Assembly (NCBI RefSeq): GCF_037042905.1
Contig: NC_087253.1
Coordinates: 4,283,501 to 4,347,500 of the forward strand
Direction of reading: 5' to 3'
Length of the DNA stretch: 64,000 bases
DNA from: Lytechinus pictus
Lineage: Eukaryota; Echinodermata; Echinoidea; Temnopleuroida; Toxopneustidae
The position numbers were made by a program, and so were the translations under genes. The first letter of the stretch is position 1; each line of letters starts with the position of its first letter. This document shows, one piece after another, positions 11,301 to 21,300 of this stretch. The notes below the pieces were generated by a model. The model was given only the letters and a program-made list of their open reading frames with translations. It was not told where the DNA came from and did not search any database.

Positions 11301-12650
11301 CCTCAATTTATCTTGTTAAAATTATGGTGCTTTCTTGTCATGGAATATGGATTTGTGTTTTGTGCTTAAAGTAAACAGGAATATCCATACAATTATTATT
11401 GGTTCTTGAGGAATATATATCTAAAACATGTTTGTTTTTTTGACATCCAAAAAAGGACCAGATATTACGCGGTAGCGGTGAACTCTCCTCAGTCATATTT
11501 CAACTGACAAAAGAATAAATCAGATATTTTTGCCATATTTTTTTATTATTTATTTAGAGATATTAGATAAAATTTTATGCACCTGAGGTGTGGCTGAATT
11601 ATTTTGTAATATAATATTTTCTGCTTTCTCATTCTGTATTTATTCTCTCAGTTTGAAATAATCAAGACCTCACAGAGTAAATTGTTCAAGAATCCGTTTT
11701 AAATATTTATATTTTTCCTTATCAGTAAGTATTGTGTAACTCAGTTGAATATTCTATGGTATTTCCTTATTTACTGATTTACTTAACATGGCTTTACTTC
11801 CAATGATCATTTTGCAAAATTGCCAGTCATTTCACCCACAATTCAAATAAAGATTGTAAAAAGATATTATCTCGACTAAATCTAGTTCTGACTGTCATTA
11901 ATTAAAAAATAAGTATTCACCCAAAATTCAAATAAACATTGTAAAACAATATTAGTCTTGACCAAATCTGAGTTGTGACTTTTATTTTGAAAAAATTAAC
12001 AAGTATTCCCTTCTGATAGTAAGTATTGAATCATGTTCTTCTAATATTTTGTTTATTCAGCACTGGAATGTATGTATTTCTAATGTTGCATGCACATAAA
12101 GTTAGATTAAAATTGATTAAAGTTGAGCAATACAAATCGCATTCCCTTTTTTCAGAGAGAATATTAAGCATGAAGACAAGATATGCTTTTTTTCTGTGTT
12201 TTTTTCTCTGCTTACTTAGGTTGATGTCTTATATTATGCTCACTGTAACATTAATAGAAACTAATTTTAAGAATATTGTATGAGATAGGATATTTTGTTT
12301 ACAAACATGAATTTTATGTATTTTAGAAATTGATCAGTGTCAATCAAAATGTTAATATTAGTAATGGATTTGTCTTTTTCAACTATCTTTCGAGATTGAT
12401 TTTCTAGTAGAAATGTTTTAAAAAGAACTTTGGAATTGTTATGAAATGTCAGTGTTTGGCATGTAATTGAAGGTCTATTGTCTTTGTTGCCTTTGATTAC
12501 TCTTGGTTCTACTTGACTATTCAATATCTGTTCGATTATGAGCATTGTTCTGAACTTTCTAAACAATAAGGCTGCTGTTCTGAAAATGAGCTATCTGATT
12601 GCAATATTTAAGATTGAATTACATGTTTAACATTCGAATAATTGATTTTC
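11301..12650. other. No gene recognised
   Basis: Very AT-rich. Two diverged copies of a roughly 110-bp segment (CAC..CAAATTCAAATAAA.ATTGTAAAA) lie near 11830 and 11918. No coding evidence. Confidence 0.45.
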
Positions 12651-12651
12651 A

Positions 12652-12864
12652 CACAGGAAAAACGCTGTTTAAAATTTTTTTATACCTTACAGTACTTTAA
12701 AAGGATAAAAAACAAGAGGTTAAAAATTGTAAACAACAAAGTTTAATTTTTTAATATTCAATGCTCAATTAATTAAGCATGGTTGTTTAACTTATAAACA
12801 ATTACTGTATTATGCGTTGCATAGTAATAGATTTGTATTCAATGTTAAACAGCGTTTTTCTGTG
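12652..12864. mobile_element. Fold-back MITE, ACGCTGTTTAAA arms
   Basis: The left arm CAGGAAAAACGCTGTTTAAA pairs with the right arm TTAAACAGCGTTTTTCTG. The interior is AT-rich with TTTAA words. Same class as 4126-4341 and 13817-14021. Non-autonomous. Confidence 0.75.
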
Positions 12865-12911
12865 TAGTTGGAATCATTGACAGTTGGACTGGATTGATAA
12901 TGGTCCAACTC

Positions 12912-13148
12912 TACACTCTAAATTCCAAGGATTTAGAATAAATCCAGATCGGCTGTGAATAGTGACCAGCCATATCTTTTGAATTTATTTTAAATCTTAA
13001 GAATTAACTTTTAAATCTCAAAAGATTTACATTCAAATCTTTTAGATTTATAGATCTAAATCAAGGTTTAAATCTAAATCTAATATTCGGCTGGTCACCA
13101 TTCATCTGGATTTATTTTACAATGTAGATCCTTGGAATTTAGAATGTA
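12912..13148. mobile_element. Fold-back MITE, CTAAATTCCAAGG ends
   Basis: The left end CTAAATTCCAAGGATTTAG pairs with a right end reading CCTTGGAATTTAG. Inside, ATAAATCCAGAT and GTGACCAGCC pair with GGCTGGTCAC and ATCTGGATTTAT. Nearly the whole 235 bp is two inverted arms around TTTAAATCT repeats. No coding capacity. Confidence 0.8.
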
Positions 13149-13152
13149 TACA

Positions 13153-13594
13153 CAGACCTGCCAACCAGTACGTTTTAGCCGTATTTAGTACGTTTTTGCA
13201 ACCAACATACGGCAGTACGTTTTTTCTTTAAAAAATACGCTTTTTGTAAAAAAAAAATAATAATCTCTATATGTCTCTATTTCATAAAACGTACACAAAT
13301 ATCGTTATTAGATCAATGTAATTTCAGGTAACTTGTTTTTTTTTCAATCATTTTGTAAAAACCAGGGTGAGACATACACAAGTTTCAATGGTTTTTTTTG
13401 TGTGCGCATTTTAGCTTGCATGCAGCTTGAGCGCCGTGATGGGCGAGTGCGCCAAGCATTTTATTATGAAATACACTTTTTTTGGGAAAAATACAAAATA
13501 TTTATCTCACACGGTAAAAATACTGATTTTTTCGTCAAAATACTGATTTGGGGGGATAAGAATACTGAAAATGCAAAATACAACTTGGCAGCTC
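13153..13594. mobile_element. hAT-like non-autonomous element with perfect 8-bp TSD
   Basis: TGTATACA stands immediately before the left end (13145-13152) and after the right end (13595-13602). The terminal repeats are imperfect: (CA)GACCTGCCAACCAGTACG on the left against CAACTTGGCAGCTC on the right. An 8-bp duplication is the hallmark of hAT elements. The interior repeats AAATACTGA and TACGTTTT words. The open frame at 13333-13644 runs across the right boundary and is not a gene. Confidence 0.7.
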
Positions 13595-13816
13595 TGTATA
13601 CAATCATTCAGACAAAAAAAAATGCTGATTTGCCCCTAAAATGAGCCATGGTTATCTCAAAACTGCCCATGAAATGAAATTCCCACTAGGTCTAGTATAA
13701 ATTGTAATGCAACGTAGCAAATTTGGGCTAGTGCACGAGCTCAAAAAAGTAGCTCCGGAAAGGTTTTTCATTGATTTTTTTTACATCGAGTCATTCCTTT
13801 ACTCCAATCATATATA

Positions 13817-14021
13817 CACTGTAAAAACGCCGTTTAAAATTTCAAGCAGGTTGTTTTAGCCCGTCCCTCGTAACATCAATTGTTTAAAGTTCGAAACAAG
13901 TTGTTCACTTTTTTTTTCAACAAGATGTGTAAAAACTTTAAAGAATTTCAACGAGTTTAAACAACTTGTTGGGAGAGTGACGGGTTTAAACAGCGTGCTA
14001 TTTTTTTTTTGCTTTACAGTA
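13817..14021. mobile_element. Fold-back MITE, CACTGTAAAAAC ends
   Basis: TA precedes the left end CACTGTAAAAACGCCGTTTA. The right end reads GTTTAAACAGCGTGCTA ... TTTACAGT. Subterminal TTGTTTTAGCCCGTC pairs with GACGGGTTTAAACA. Same family as 4126-4341. Confidence 0.75.
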
Positions 14022-15674
14022 CCATACTGCTAGTGTAGTTTAGTCAGCTCACTTTTCCATGGATCGTTATAAATTTAAAATTGAAGAAAAATGATACCAT
14101 GAGGAATAGCACAAGCTACTGTAAACATATATAAACAGCTTTCTCTTCATATTTTTTTTGATCGATCTATTATTTTATAGAATTGTTTTTTTCTTCTCCC
14201 CTTTGCTATTATCTGGATGGATAAAACAGATTTTGTTGAAATTTAGAAGTACATGTATACCTACCTCTATACAGAATTCAAGTTGTTTTTGTCATTTTAT
14301 TTTTTCTGATGGTACTTTCAGAAAGAATGTTTTTCTTAATTTTAAGTATCACCTAATACTCAAAACAAAGGGAATACATAGAATGAAAATAAGTCAAGGT
14401 TACTCGTTTTTTTTTTCAGGACGAAGTACAGGACGAATAAAAGAATTACAGATACACAATATATAACATATAACAATAAAATTTCCATAACACGATGATT
14501 TTAATTGATCAATATAGATTTTTTTTTTCTTGGAAAATAGGGGTTCAGAAAAAGTGAATATACCTGTCATAGAGTTCAAGTTGTTTAATTGTTTAATTCT
14601 GGTAATATTTTAAGAAGTTTTGCATATCTCCTTCATCTTATGTCCATATCGGTGAGTGGAAATTTTAAATGAGGGTATCAAGGTTCCTGTATTTGATTCC
14701 GAGAATTGTTGATGTCTTCCTTTATCGCCAAGATAATTTCAAGTAATTATCTTTGCCCTTGAACCTGATTTTATCTTTATAAACAGAAAAGTATTTATTC
14801 GGTATGAAGAAGGTGTAAAGTATTAAAGGCATCAAATCCTTACCATAGAAGGGCATATAACCTTTTCTTTGAGAAAAATGCTGGTGCCTAAAAAAAATGG
14901 GTGTTTATGTTTGGTCTAGTGCAAACACATTTCTATTTTGTTGGCCTCAATGAGCTATTTTGAAAATAAAATACATGTTAAAGACATTTTTCTTATTAAA
15001 TATGCTGGTGTAATAAATGCTATATATCATGCCATCGCAGGATCAAAAGGCTTTTTGCTTCCGACAACAATATTTTTTCTCTTTTTCTTTTGTTTCATTG
15101 CATGTGGATCTTGAATGTAATAAAATTCAAGCAAAGTTTTTAATCATTTTGATTTTTTAATATTGAACCAACTTTATTATTTTCAATTATTTGATTAGAT
15201 ACAGACTCTTCAAGAAACACATGTATCTTACAAATATATTTCTTAGAAATAATTCACAAAAACATGTACATTCCAAAAAAGCAAGAGAGAAAGAAAAAAA
15301 AAGACCCAAACAAATATACATGTAACACCTGTACATTTGTGATCAGAGGTTCCATTGTTTGATATTCTGATTAATCTGTTCTTAAAATATCAGTATGTTC
15401 ATACAATATTTATTTTATGCAAAATTAAGATATTTTTGTTTGTCATCCAAATATGGAAAGGCTTGTTAGTTACATTTTGAATTTAGATGTTCGGTATATC
15501 CAGAGTCTGGTACCGTACCCATTTCATAAAACATGATATAATAACATATTTGTGATGGCAGTTAAAAGCTACTGAAATCCATCAATTTGATTGGCTGATA
15601 GTAAACTTGTTATAGAAATTGTGCATTTGTTATTATGATTAGTCTTTATGAAATGCGACTTAGAACAAATTCCA
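14022..15674. other. No gene recognised
   Basis: AT-rich. The frame at 14158-14466 has no domain. At 15525-15655 there is a copy of the dispersed repeat TTTCATAAA ... AAAGCTACTGAAATCCATCA ... TTTATGAAA, also present at 33015-33112, 38255-38325 and 52745-52835. Confidence 0.5.
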
Positions 15675-15889
15675 GGGGTGTGTTTCACAAAGATAAATAT
15701 GACCCAAGAGTCGCACTTAAATGTTGACGCGTTCATGATATGCAACGCGCAATCTTATTGATCAATACGCAGTAGTGCGCGTCCTCTTGACATGATCTAA
15801 CCAATGCGGGGATGTCTTTTATACCGCGCGCAACTAGGCATTTAAGTGCGACTCTAAGTCATACTTAAATCTTTGTGAAACACCCCCCA
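15675..15889. mobile_element. MITE with TGTTTCACAAAGAT ends
   Basis: The left end GTGTGTTTCACAAAGAT, with AGAGTCGCACTTAAAT inside it, pairs with the right end ATTTAAGTGCGACTCTAAGT ... ATCTTTGTGAAACACC. The arms are about 45 bp. The core is GC-rich (GCGCGTCC, CCGCGCGC), unlike the flanks. No transposase. Confidence 0.8.
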
Positions 15890-16761
15890 GATAATATGAC
15901 ATTCAAGCTGCCATCATGATCATTCCTGCAAGGTACATGAACCTATTCAGAGTCCCAATAAACATGTCACAAACTTCAGCCCAGCAATATCACCGTACAA
16001 GCCGATTCCCATATTATTTTCCAGGATAATTAGTCGAGATTTCCTCTCCGTGATCCCACAAAAGTTTTGAGACTACCGGGGTGAGCTCCAACTGGCCGAA
16101 ACTCTTGGCCGCCGTCCCAGTCATGAACGCTCCCAAAGAACACAATACAAGCCGATCGATCTGCACATCGGATATCCAGTTGGATGAAATCATTTACTCT
16201 CTAAATCTCTTTCCAATCTGTTAGGGTTTTGTTGTTTTATTGTTGTTTCGCTGCCTTTCTTTAAGCCAGACAAATGATTGTACCCCTGGGTGTGTGATGT
16301 AAGCTTTAAAGGATTTGGTCTTGTGTTAGGGGGCTTCAGACAATAGGTCAAAGGCAGCATGGGGTTGAATGGACTCTAGTGCGACAGTGAGAGAGTGATT
16401 TTTCATTTTTTTCCCCTCTGGATTGCTTAATCAAAGTTTTGACATATAATTTTGCTGCTTTTTATGTGTATGATTGGTCCATGAATTACTTACCTCTGAT
16501 ATTTCACTTTGAGACAATCCAATTAAAAAATTAAATAACTCATACCCAAACAAGTTTTAAAGAGTTGATGATAAAAATCTGATTGTTTTCAATTGCTGCC
16601 TCAGACTTTCTCTGGTTGAAAACAGTCCTTATGAATAAAAGATCTCAAAATACTTTCAGATGAGTATTTTAAACTATAATTTAATCATACACCCCTGCAC
16701 TTTTTTCAGATTTTGCAAGAATTCAATTTTCTGATTTTAAAAGGGTGTATTCTGTCTCATC
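15890..16761. other. Non-repetitive block, no gene
   Basis: 15990-16220 is GC-richer and has no match elsewhere in the window, so it could be regulatory. 16221-16761 is AT-rich and featureless. No coding exon recognised. Confidence 0.35.
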
Positions 16762-16825
16762 TCTTGTTGGAATGCTCCCCAGGGAGTGGGAGAAAGGGCA
16801 TACGTGTGTGGGCTAGCACGGATCT
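16762..16825 (+). mobile_element. SINE body fragment
   Basis: TTGTTGGAATGCTCCCCAGG followed by GAGTGGGAGAAAGGGCATAC matches the tail of the SINE at 25053 (about 25709-25745). It is abutted directly by the MITE at 16826, which probably inserted into or beside an older SINE. Confidence 0.65.
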
Positions 16826-17078
16826 GGGCCCTGTCTTACAAAGAGTTATGATTGATCCAATCAATTGTAACTCTATGGAAATCCATCAGTGTCTTAATTT
16901 TTTTCTGGGAAAATTGCAAAATGTCCATTGTAAACAAAGGCAAACACACCCAATTGTCAAGAAAACAATGGATTTATGAATGTACATCATAATCTAGAAA
17001 ACAATTTGAACAAACATGTAATTTAAGATGTTAATGTTGCAATTGATAGGTTCAATCGCAACTCTTTGTAAGACGGGG
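16826..17078. mobile_element. MITE with GTCTTACAAAGAGTT ends (second copy)
   Basis: Left end CCTGTCTTACAAAGAGTTAT, right end AACTCTTTGTAAGACGGGG. Internal palindrome GATCCAATCAATTG. About 253 bp. Same family as 3670-3936. Confidence 0.8.
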
Positions 17079-17086
17079 TAGTATTA

Positions 17087-17248
17087 CAGTAAAGCCTGTC
17101 TTGGCGGCCACCTGTCTTTAGTGGGCACCAACAACTGTCTCCCATTGGATAGGAATGTGTGTTTTAGAACCTGTCTATACAGGCCATCTGTTTCCAGTGG
17201 TCACTTTTTCTGTTTCTCTCTGGTGACTTTAACAGACAGGTTTGACTG
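17087..17248. mobile_element. TA-flanked MITE, CAGTAAAGCCTGTC ends
   Basis: TA at 17085-17086 and 17249-17250 flanks CAGTAAAGCCTGTC on the left and GACAGGTTTGACTG on the right. The interior repeats CCTGTCT.TA..GGCCA.CTGT words. A TA duplication suggests a Tc1/mariner-type mobiliser. Confidence 0.7.
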
Positions 17249-17287
17249 TACATTTATATCTATGAAGTCTGAAGATGTCTTTCTGAT

Positions 17288-17547
17288 CAGGGGCGAATCC
17301 AGGATTTTCCAAAAGGGGGGGGGGCACATTTTCCTGAGGAAGCAAAAAAAAAAGTTTTTTTAACCAAGAATAAGCACATTTCGTCCATGAAAAAATTTGA
17401 CAAGCAAAAAAACTTTTTAATAGAGGGGGGGGGGGGGGGCACACTACAGTTTTAATGGCATTTTTACATTACAAATTTTAATTTTGCCTCTTTAAAGCAG
17501 TGGGGGCATGGGCCGGCTTTGCACCCCCCCCCCTGGATCCGCCAGTG
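17288..17547. mobile_element. hAT MITE, CAGGGGCGAATCC ends
   Basis: Left end CAGGGGCGAATCCAGG, right end CCTGGATCCGCCAGTG. The flanking 8-mers TTTCTGAT (17280-17287) and GTTCTGAT (17548-17555) agree at 7 of 8 positions, as expected for an ageing hAT duplication. The inside is rich in G- and C-runs. Related copies at 52218-52435 and 52547-52720. It lies 81 bp upstream of the first SoxD coding exon. Confidence 0.8.
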
Positions 17548-17628
17548 GTTCTGATGTATTAAGCACAGTATTAAGGTGGAATGTTTGTTATGAGTAATAT
17601 TATCCATGTGTCTTCTTTTCTTCTTCAG

Positions 17629-18372
17629 ATGTTCTGAGTTGTCGATGAAAACCAAGGGACAGTACTGAGAAGTGAAAGGGACATTAATAAAAAGATGGCA
17701 TCTGAGATGCAAGAGACTACGGCAGTGACTTCACCAAGTCCTGTAACCATCAAGAAGGAACCTTGCGACCCTCTTGACGAAGCTATGGACTGTGAGGAAG
17801 GTCAAAGGTTAAAGGTCACCGAAGATGGACTGAGAGACGGAAAGGAGGATGAGGAGCGGAATAGGTCGCCAAGGGTCGGTGTTTTAGACCTTGCAGAACG
17901 GAAGCCCGAGCAGATGATCACGCTGAAGCAGCATATTATGATAGGACGGGCAGCTCTGCGTCGTGAAAGTGCCCTCGACGAGAACTTGCAGAGATCAGGG
18001 AGTGAGTCAGAGTCACGTGACGATGCACAGGGCAGGGAAGACGGGATGAGGGACGAGCTGCACGAGCGATTGCAGGAGGAAGCAAAGCAGAATGGCCACA
18101 CTGAGGATAGTGACCTTTGTAAGACACGGCGGGAACAGGACCTTGAAGAAACTCTGGCAGTAAAGGACCAGAAGCTAGAACAGTTAGTAGGTCAGTTGGG
18201 AACTTTAAGGGAACAGCTGTTAGCGCAGCAAGCAGAAGCAGCGGCACTTCAACGAAGCCAGGTCCAGAGGCAACAGCGACAGATGGAGCTTCAGCGGATG
18301 CAGCAAGATATGTTACAACGACAACAGCAACAACTCATGGAACAACATCATAAAATAAACATTCTCATGCAG
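17629..18372 (+). CDS. SoxD: SoxD exon 1 of the coding set (start codon, coiled coil)
   Basis: The acceptor TTCTTCTTCAG ends at 17628 and the donor GTAAGC starts at 18373. 17629-17694 is 5' UTR; ATG is at 17695. It encodes residues 1-226 and ends in phase 0. The C-terminal 75 residues form the SoxD leucine-zipper/Q-box region, with [12 protein letters not shown] and HKINILMQ closely resembling LTSLREQLLAAH and HKINLLQQ of vertebrate Sox5/6. Residues 30-150 are charged and probably disordered. The frame stays open to 18402 past the donor, but the in-phase donor and the next exon favour splicing. Confidence 0.95.
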
Positions 18373-21300
18373 GTAAGCCCGAAGAATAGTATTTCTTTAT
18401 AATATCCTGTTGCAGAAAGAGTTGCAGTCCAGCACAACTCAACAGATCATATGCTACCATGGTGTCAACCAATCAAATGCGCATACCTGGGTCCTGCTCT
18501 TGAACTTTAAATGGATGCAATTCTTTCAGCACCGGGCCCCTAGTTTGTAATGTGTCTGTCAGATTATGTTGGTATAATCTGATAATAGGTGAATATTGAG
18601 CCAATATGTTCCTACAGAGAGAAAATTTTGCATGTTTTGATGAAGTCCTTGATGTCTATTGCTGGTGGACAAAAACATTTAATTATGGTTACTCTGCAGT
18701 TCAGTGTATCCTCCACAGAGATCTTGGTTTTTGACCAGTGTAACGATGGCAGTTACCATTGCTTGCATAGATAATTTAGTAGTTGTTGAAGGTTTTGTGC
18801 ATGGCGGCTCAACTAGTAAAAACAATGTTTCTCATGCACCAAATCGTAAAATTCTGTATTTTCTGTAGAGCTGATCAAATTCTGTTTTTTCCTTTATGCA
18901 TGGCATCAACAGTCTGCTTCCCTCACACCTTCATTAGTATCAGCATTTGGCATTACTCTTACAATAAAATCATATAATCATATTCCTTAGATTCTGTGGT
19001 CGTTAAGAAGAGCTGAACAATTTCTCTGTTCTCCCCTTAGGCATTACAGCAGCAGCAACAGCAGCCGCCCGGTTCTCCTGCACCCTCATCGACGTCAGCA
19101 GCAGCTGCAGCCGCTTCAGCAGCAGCTTCTGCAGCTGGAGGTGGCTTTGTTCGTCTCATCCCTGTATACCCTACAGACTACGTCAGACCACCTGCCCCTA
19201 TTCTTGTCACGAGCCCCAACGGCCACAACGCCTCGCTGGGTCTCGCCTCGCAAGCCAACGGGAAGCAGATTCCGTCGCCGACGACACCGCTGGGTCAGGC
19301 AAAGCTTGCAACGTCGCCCATCGGCTCGGGACACATCCCGGCGGTGTCACCGCTGACAGGTAGCCCCAAAGGCCTCCTGACAATCCCACATGCTTCCTTC
19401 CCTCCGACTGGGTTCCCGACCATGCCACGAGGGAGCCCTACTGGTATGCACGCCTATCATGAGATGACCCCGGAGCAACCACTCAATCTATCTCAGAAAG
19501 GATCATCATCGGATTCTAATAGGTCTGATGGCTCTCCAGTCGGGTCACCTCTTACTCCTCCACCAACTCAGGTTTGTCTTGAAGGCTTATCTCTCGCAGT
19601 CACACCAATGATACTGTCTACATTGTCTCGTTTGATAAAGACTTCTTTATAATGACAAATGTGCAATTTCTATAACAACAACTTTACCATTAACCAATCA
19701 AGTTGAATGATTTCAGAAGCTTTAAACTGTTATCGCAAATTAGTCATTGTAAAAAGTGTTAAGAAATAGGTCTCAGACAAAAGCTATGAAATTAATCTGA
19801 ATTACATACCTTTTTTAGTTGGGGTCAGCTTCATTGGTTTCACTGTTACATGACTCTGGTAGAACCAACCCTTTTTAATCAGACTTTCAATATTTTGAAA
19901 GAAAGAATAGAAAACAATACAAGAACAAGCAAATTGTGGATTTTAAATGAAATCTTGAATCTTTTTCATAATATTTTGTTTCAAATTCAAGAGGTAAAAT
20001 TGGTAGCTCTGTTGGTTAGGTTGACATTCCTTCCTCACATTTGATTCTTTGTCGATGTTTTGACCCTTCATGTTGAGATGTAAATCAAAGTTGATAATCT
20101 TGCGTTTGGAAAATCATCTCTAGGTTTGCGTGAGATCACGTCCGGTCACAATAACGGAACCCCTGAAGAGAAGTCAGTCGTTATCGCCGAAAGCCAGTTA
20201 TCAGAAGTACGCCACACATGAAGCAGAAGTTGTCAACAATGCTTCATCTCACGCCCACGTGGAACTCACCAGACCTTCGGGTAAGTCATTTTTCATTCTG
20301 TTATAATAAGGTATGTCTGACATAGCAGCAGTCAAGAAGCCAGTGTGGAGGTACAATCTGAACATGTGCAGAATAAAGGTCATTTGTACCGAAATCTAAA
20401 ACCCACCGACGCAAACTCTTTGAGGATTGCCTAACATAGCTGCACTCGAGCCAATTCAGAGATACATTCTGATCATGTGCAGAATAAAGGTCATTTGTAC
20501 CGAAATCTAAAACCCACTGACCTAACTCTGAGAGGATTGCCAAACAAAGCAATACTCGATAAGCAAGTTCAGAGATGCCTCTGAGCATGTGCAGATGAAT
20601 AAGTCGTACACAAAAAAAATGTGTAACCCACTGACACATACAGATTCTGAAAAAATATACTTCATTCAGTTTACCCATGCCTATTACACTCATGACAGTG
20701 GGGTATGCGTGTTTTCCTTCAGCAAGAAATTTACCCACATTGTGCTGCACTCAACCCAGGTGAGGTGAATGTGTACCGGCAGGAAGTAATTCCCCCAAAA
20801 GCTGTGAGCACCGGAATCGGTAGACTAGCTTAGTCGGGTAATATAGGAGTGCCTTGAGCACCTAACAAGGTGGAAACGTGGGCTACACTAAAAGTCCTAT
20901 ATTATATGTATTTATTTTTATATGAAAGAGAGGAAGAGAGGGAGAAAGATGCTTTAATATTCAATCTATGAGCATGATGATGTTTTTTTTCTTCGAAATC
21001 ATGCATCAATAAACACATTTGTTCTTAAAGGAAAAAATTGAAATGGCAGATGGTTCACTTCCACAGCACATGACAACAAAGAGACCTGTCCATGGTGTCC
21101 TGAGACTATTTTTGCTCGTACATTTTTATGATAACTGTGCTGAATACAAATACCACCTGCATTCGTTAGTGTTTTTTCCAGAACAATGATATTCAGCGAT
21201 GCTTGTACAAAAAACTCTAATTCATGGTTTCACAAAAACATTTCCTCAAAGCATTTTCACCTGAAACGTCTATCATAGCAGCTTGTTCTATATTTTTTCA

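Noticed and set aside
17802-18247. Minus-strand ORFs opposite SoxD exon 1
   Set aside because: Ser/Arg-rich mirror frames of a real coding exon, with no domain.
18373-18402. SoxD exon 1 continuing to the stop at 18402
   Set aside because: A consensus in-phase GTAAGC donor at 18373 and an exon 2 that restores the Gln-rich region favour splicing.
19116-19428. ORFs on both strands within SoxD exon 2
   Set aside because: Shadow frames in a GC-rich coding exon. The phase-0 frame gives the PLNLS motif and joins its neighbours.
20301-20750. 149-residue minus-strand ORF
   Set aside because: Covers a 111-bp tandem repeat and part of a SINE. The repeated peptide reflects the DNA repeat.
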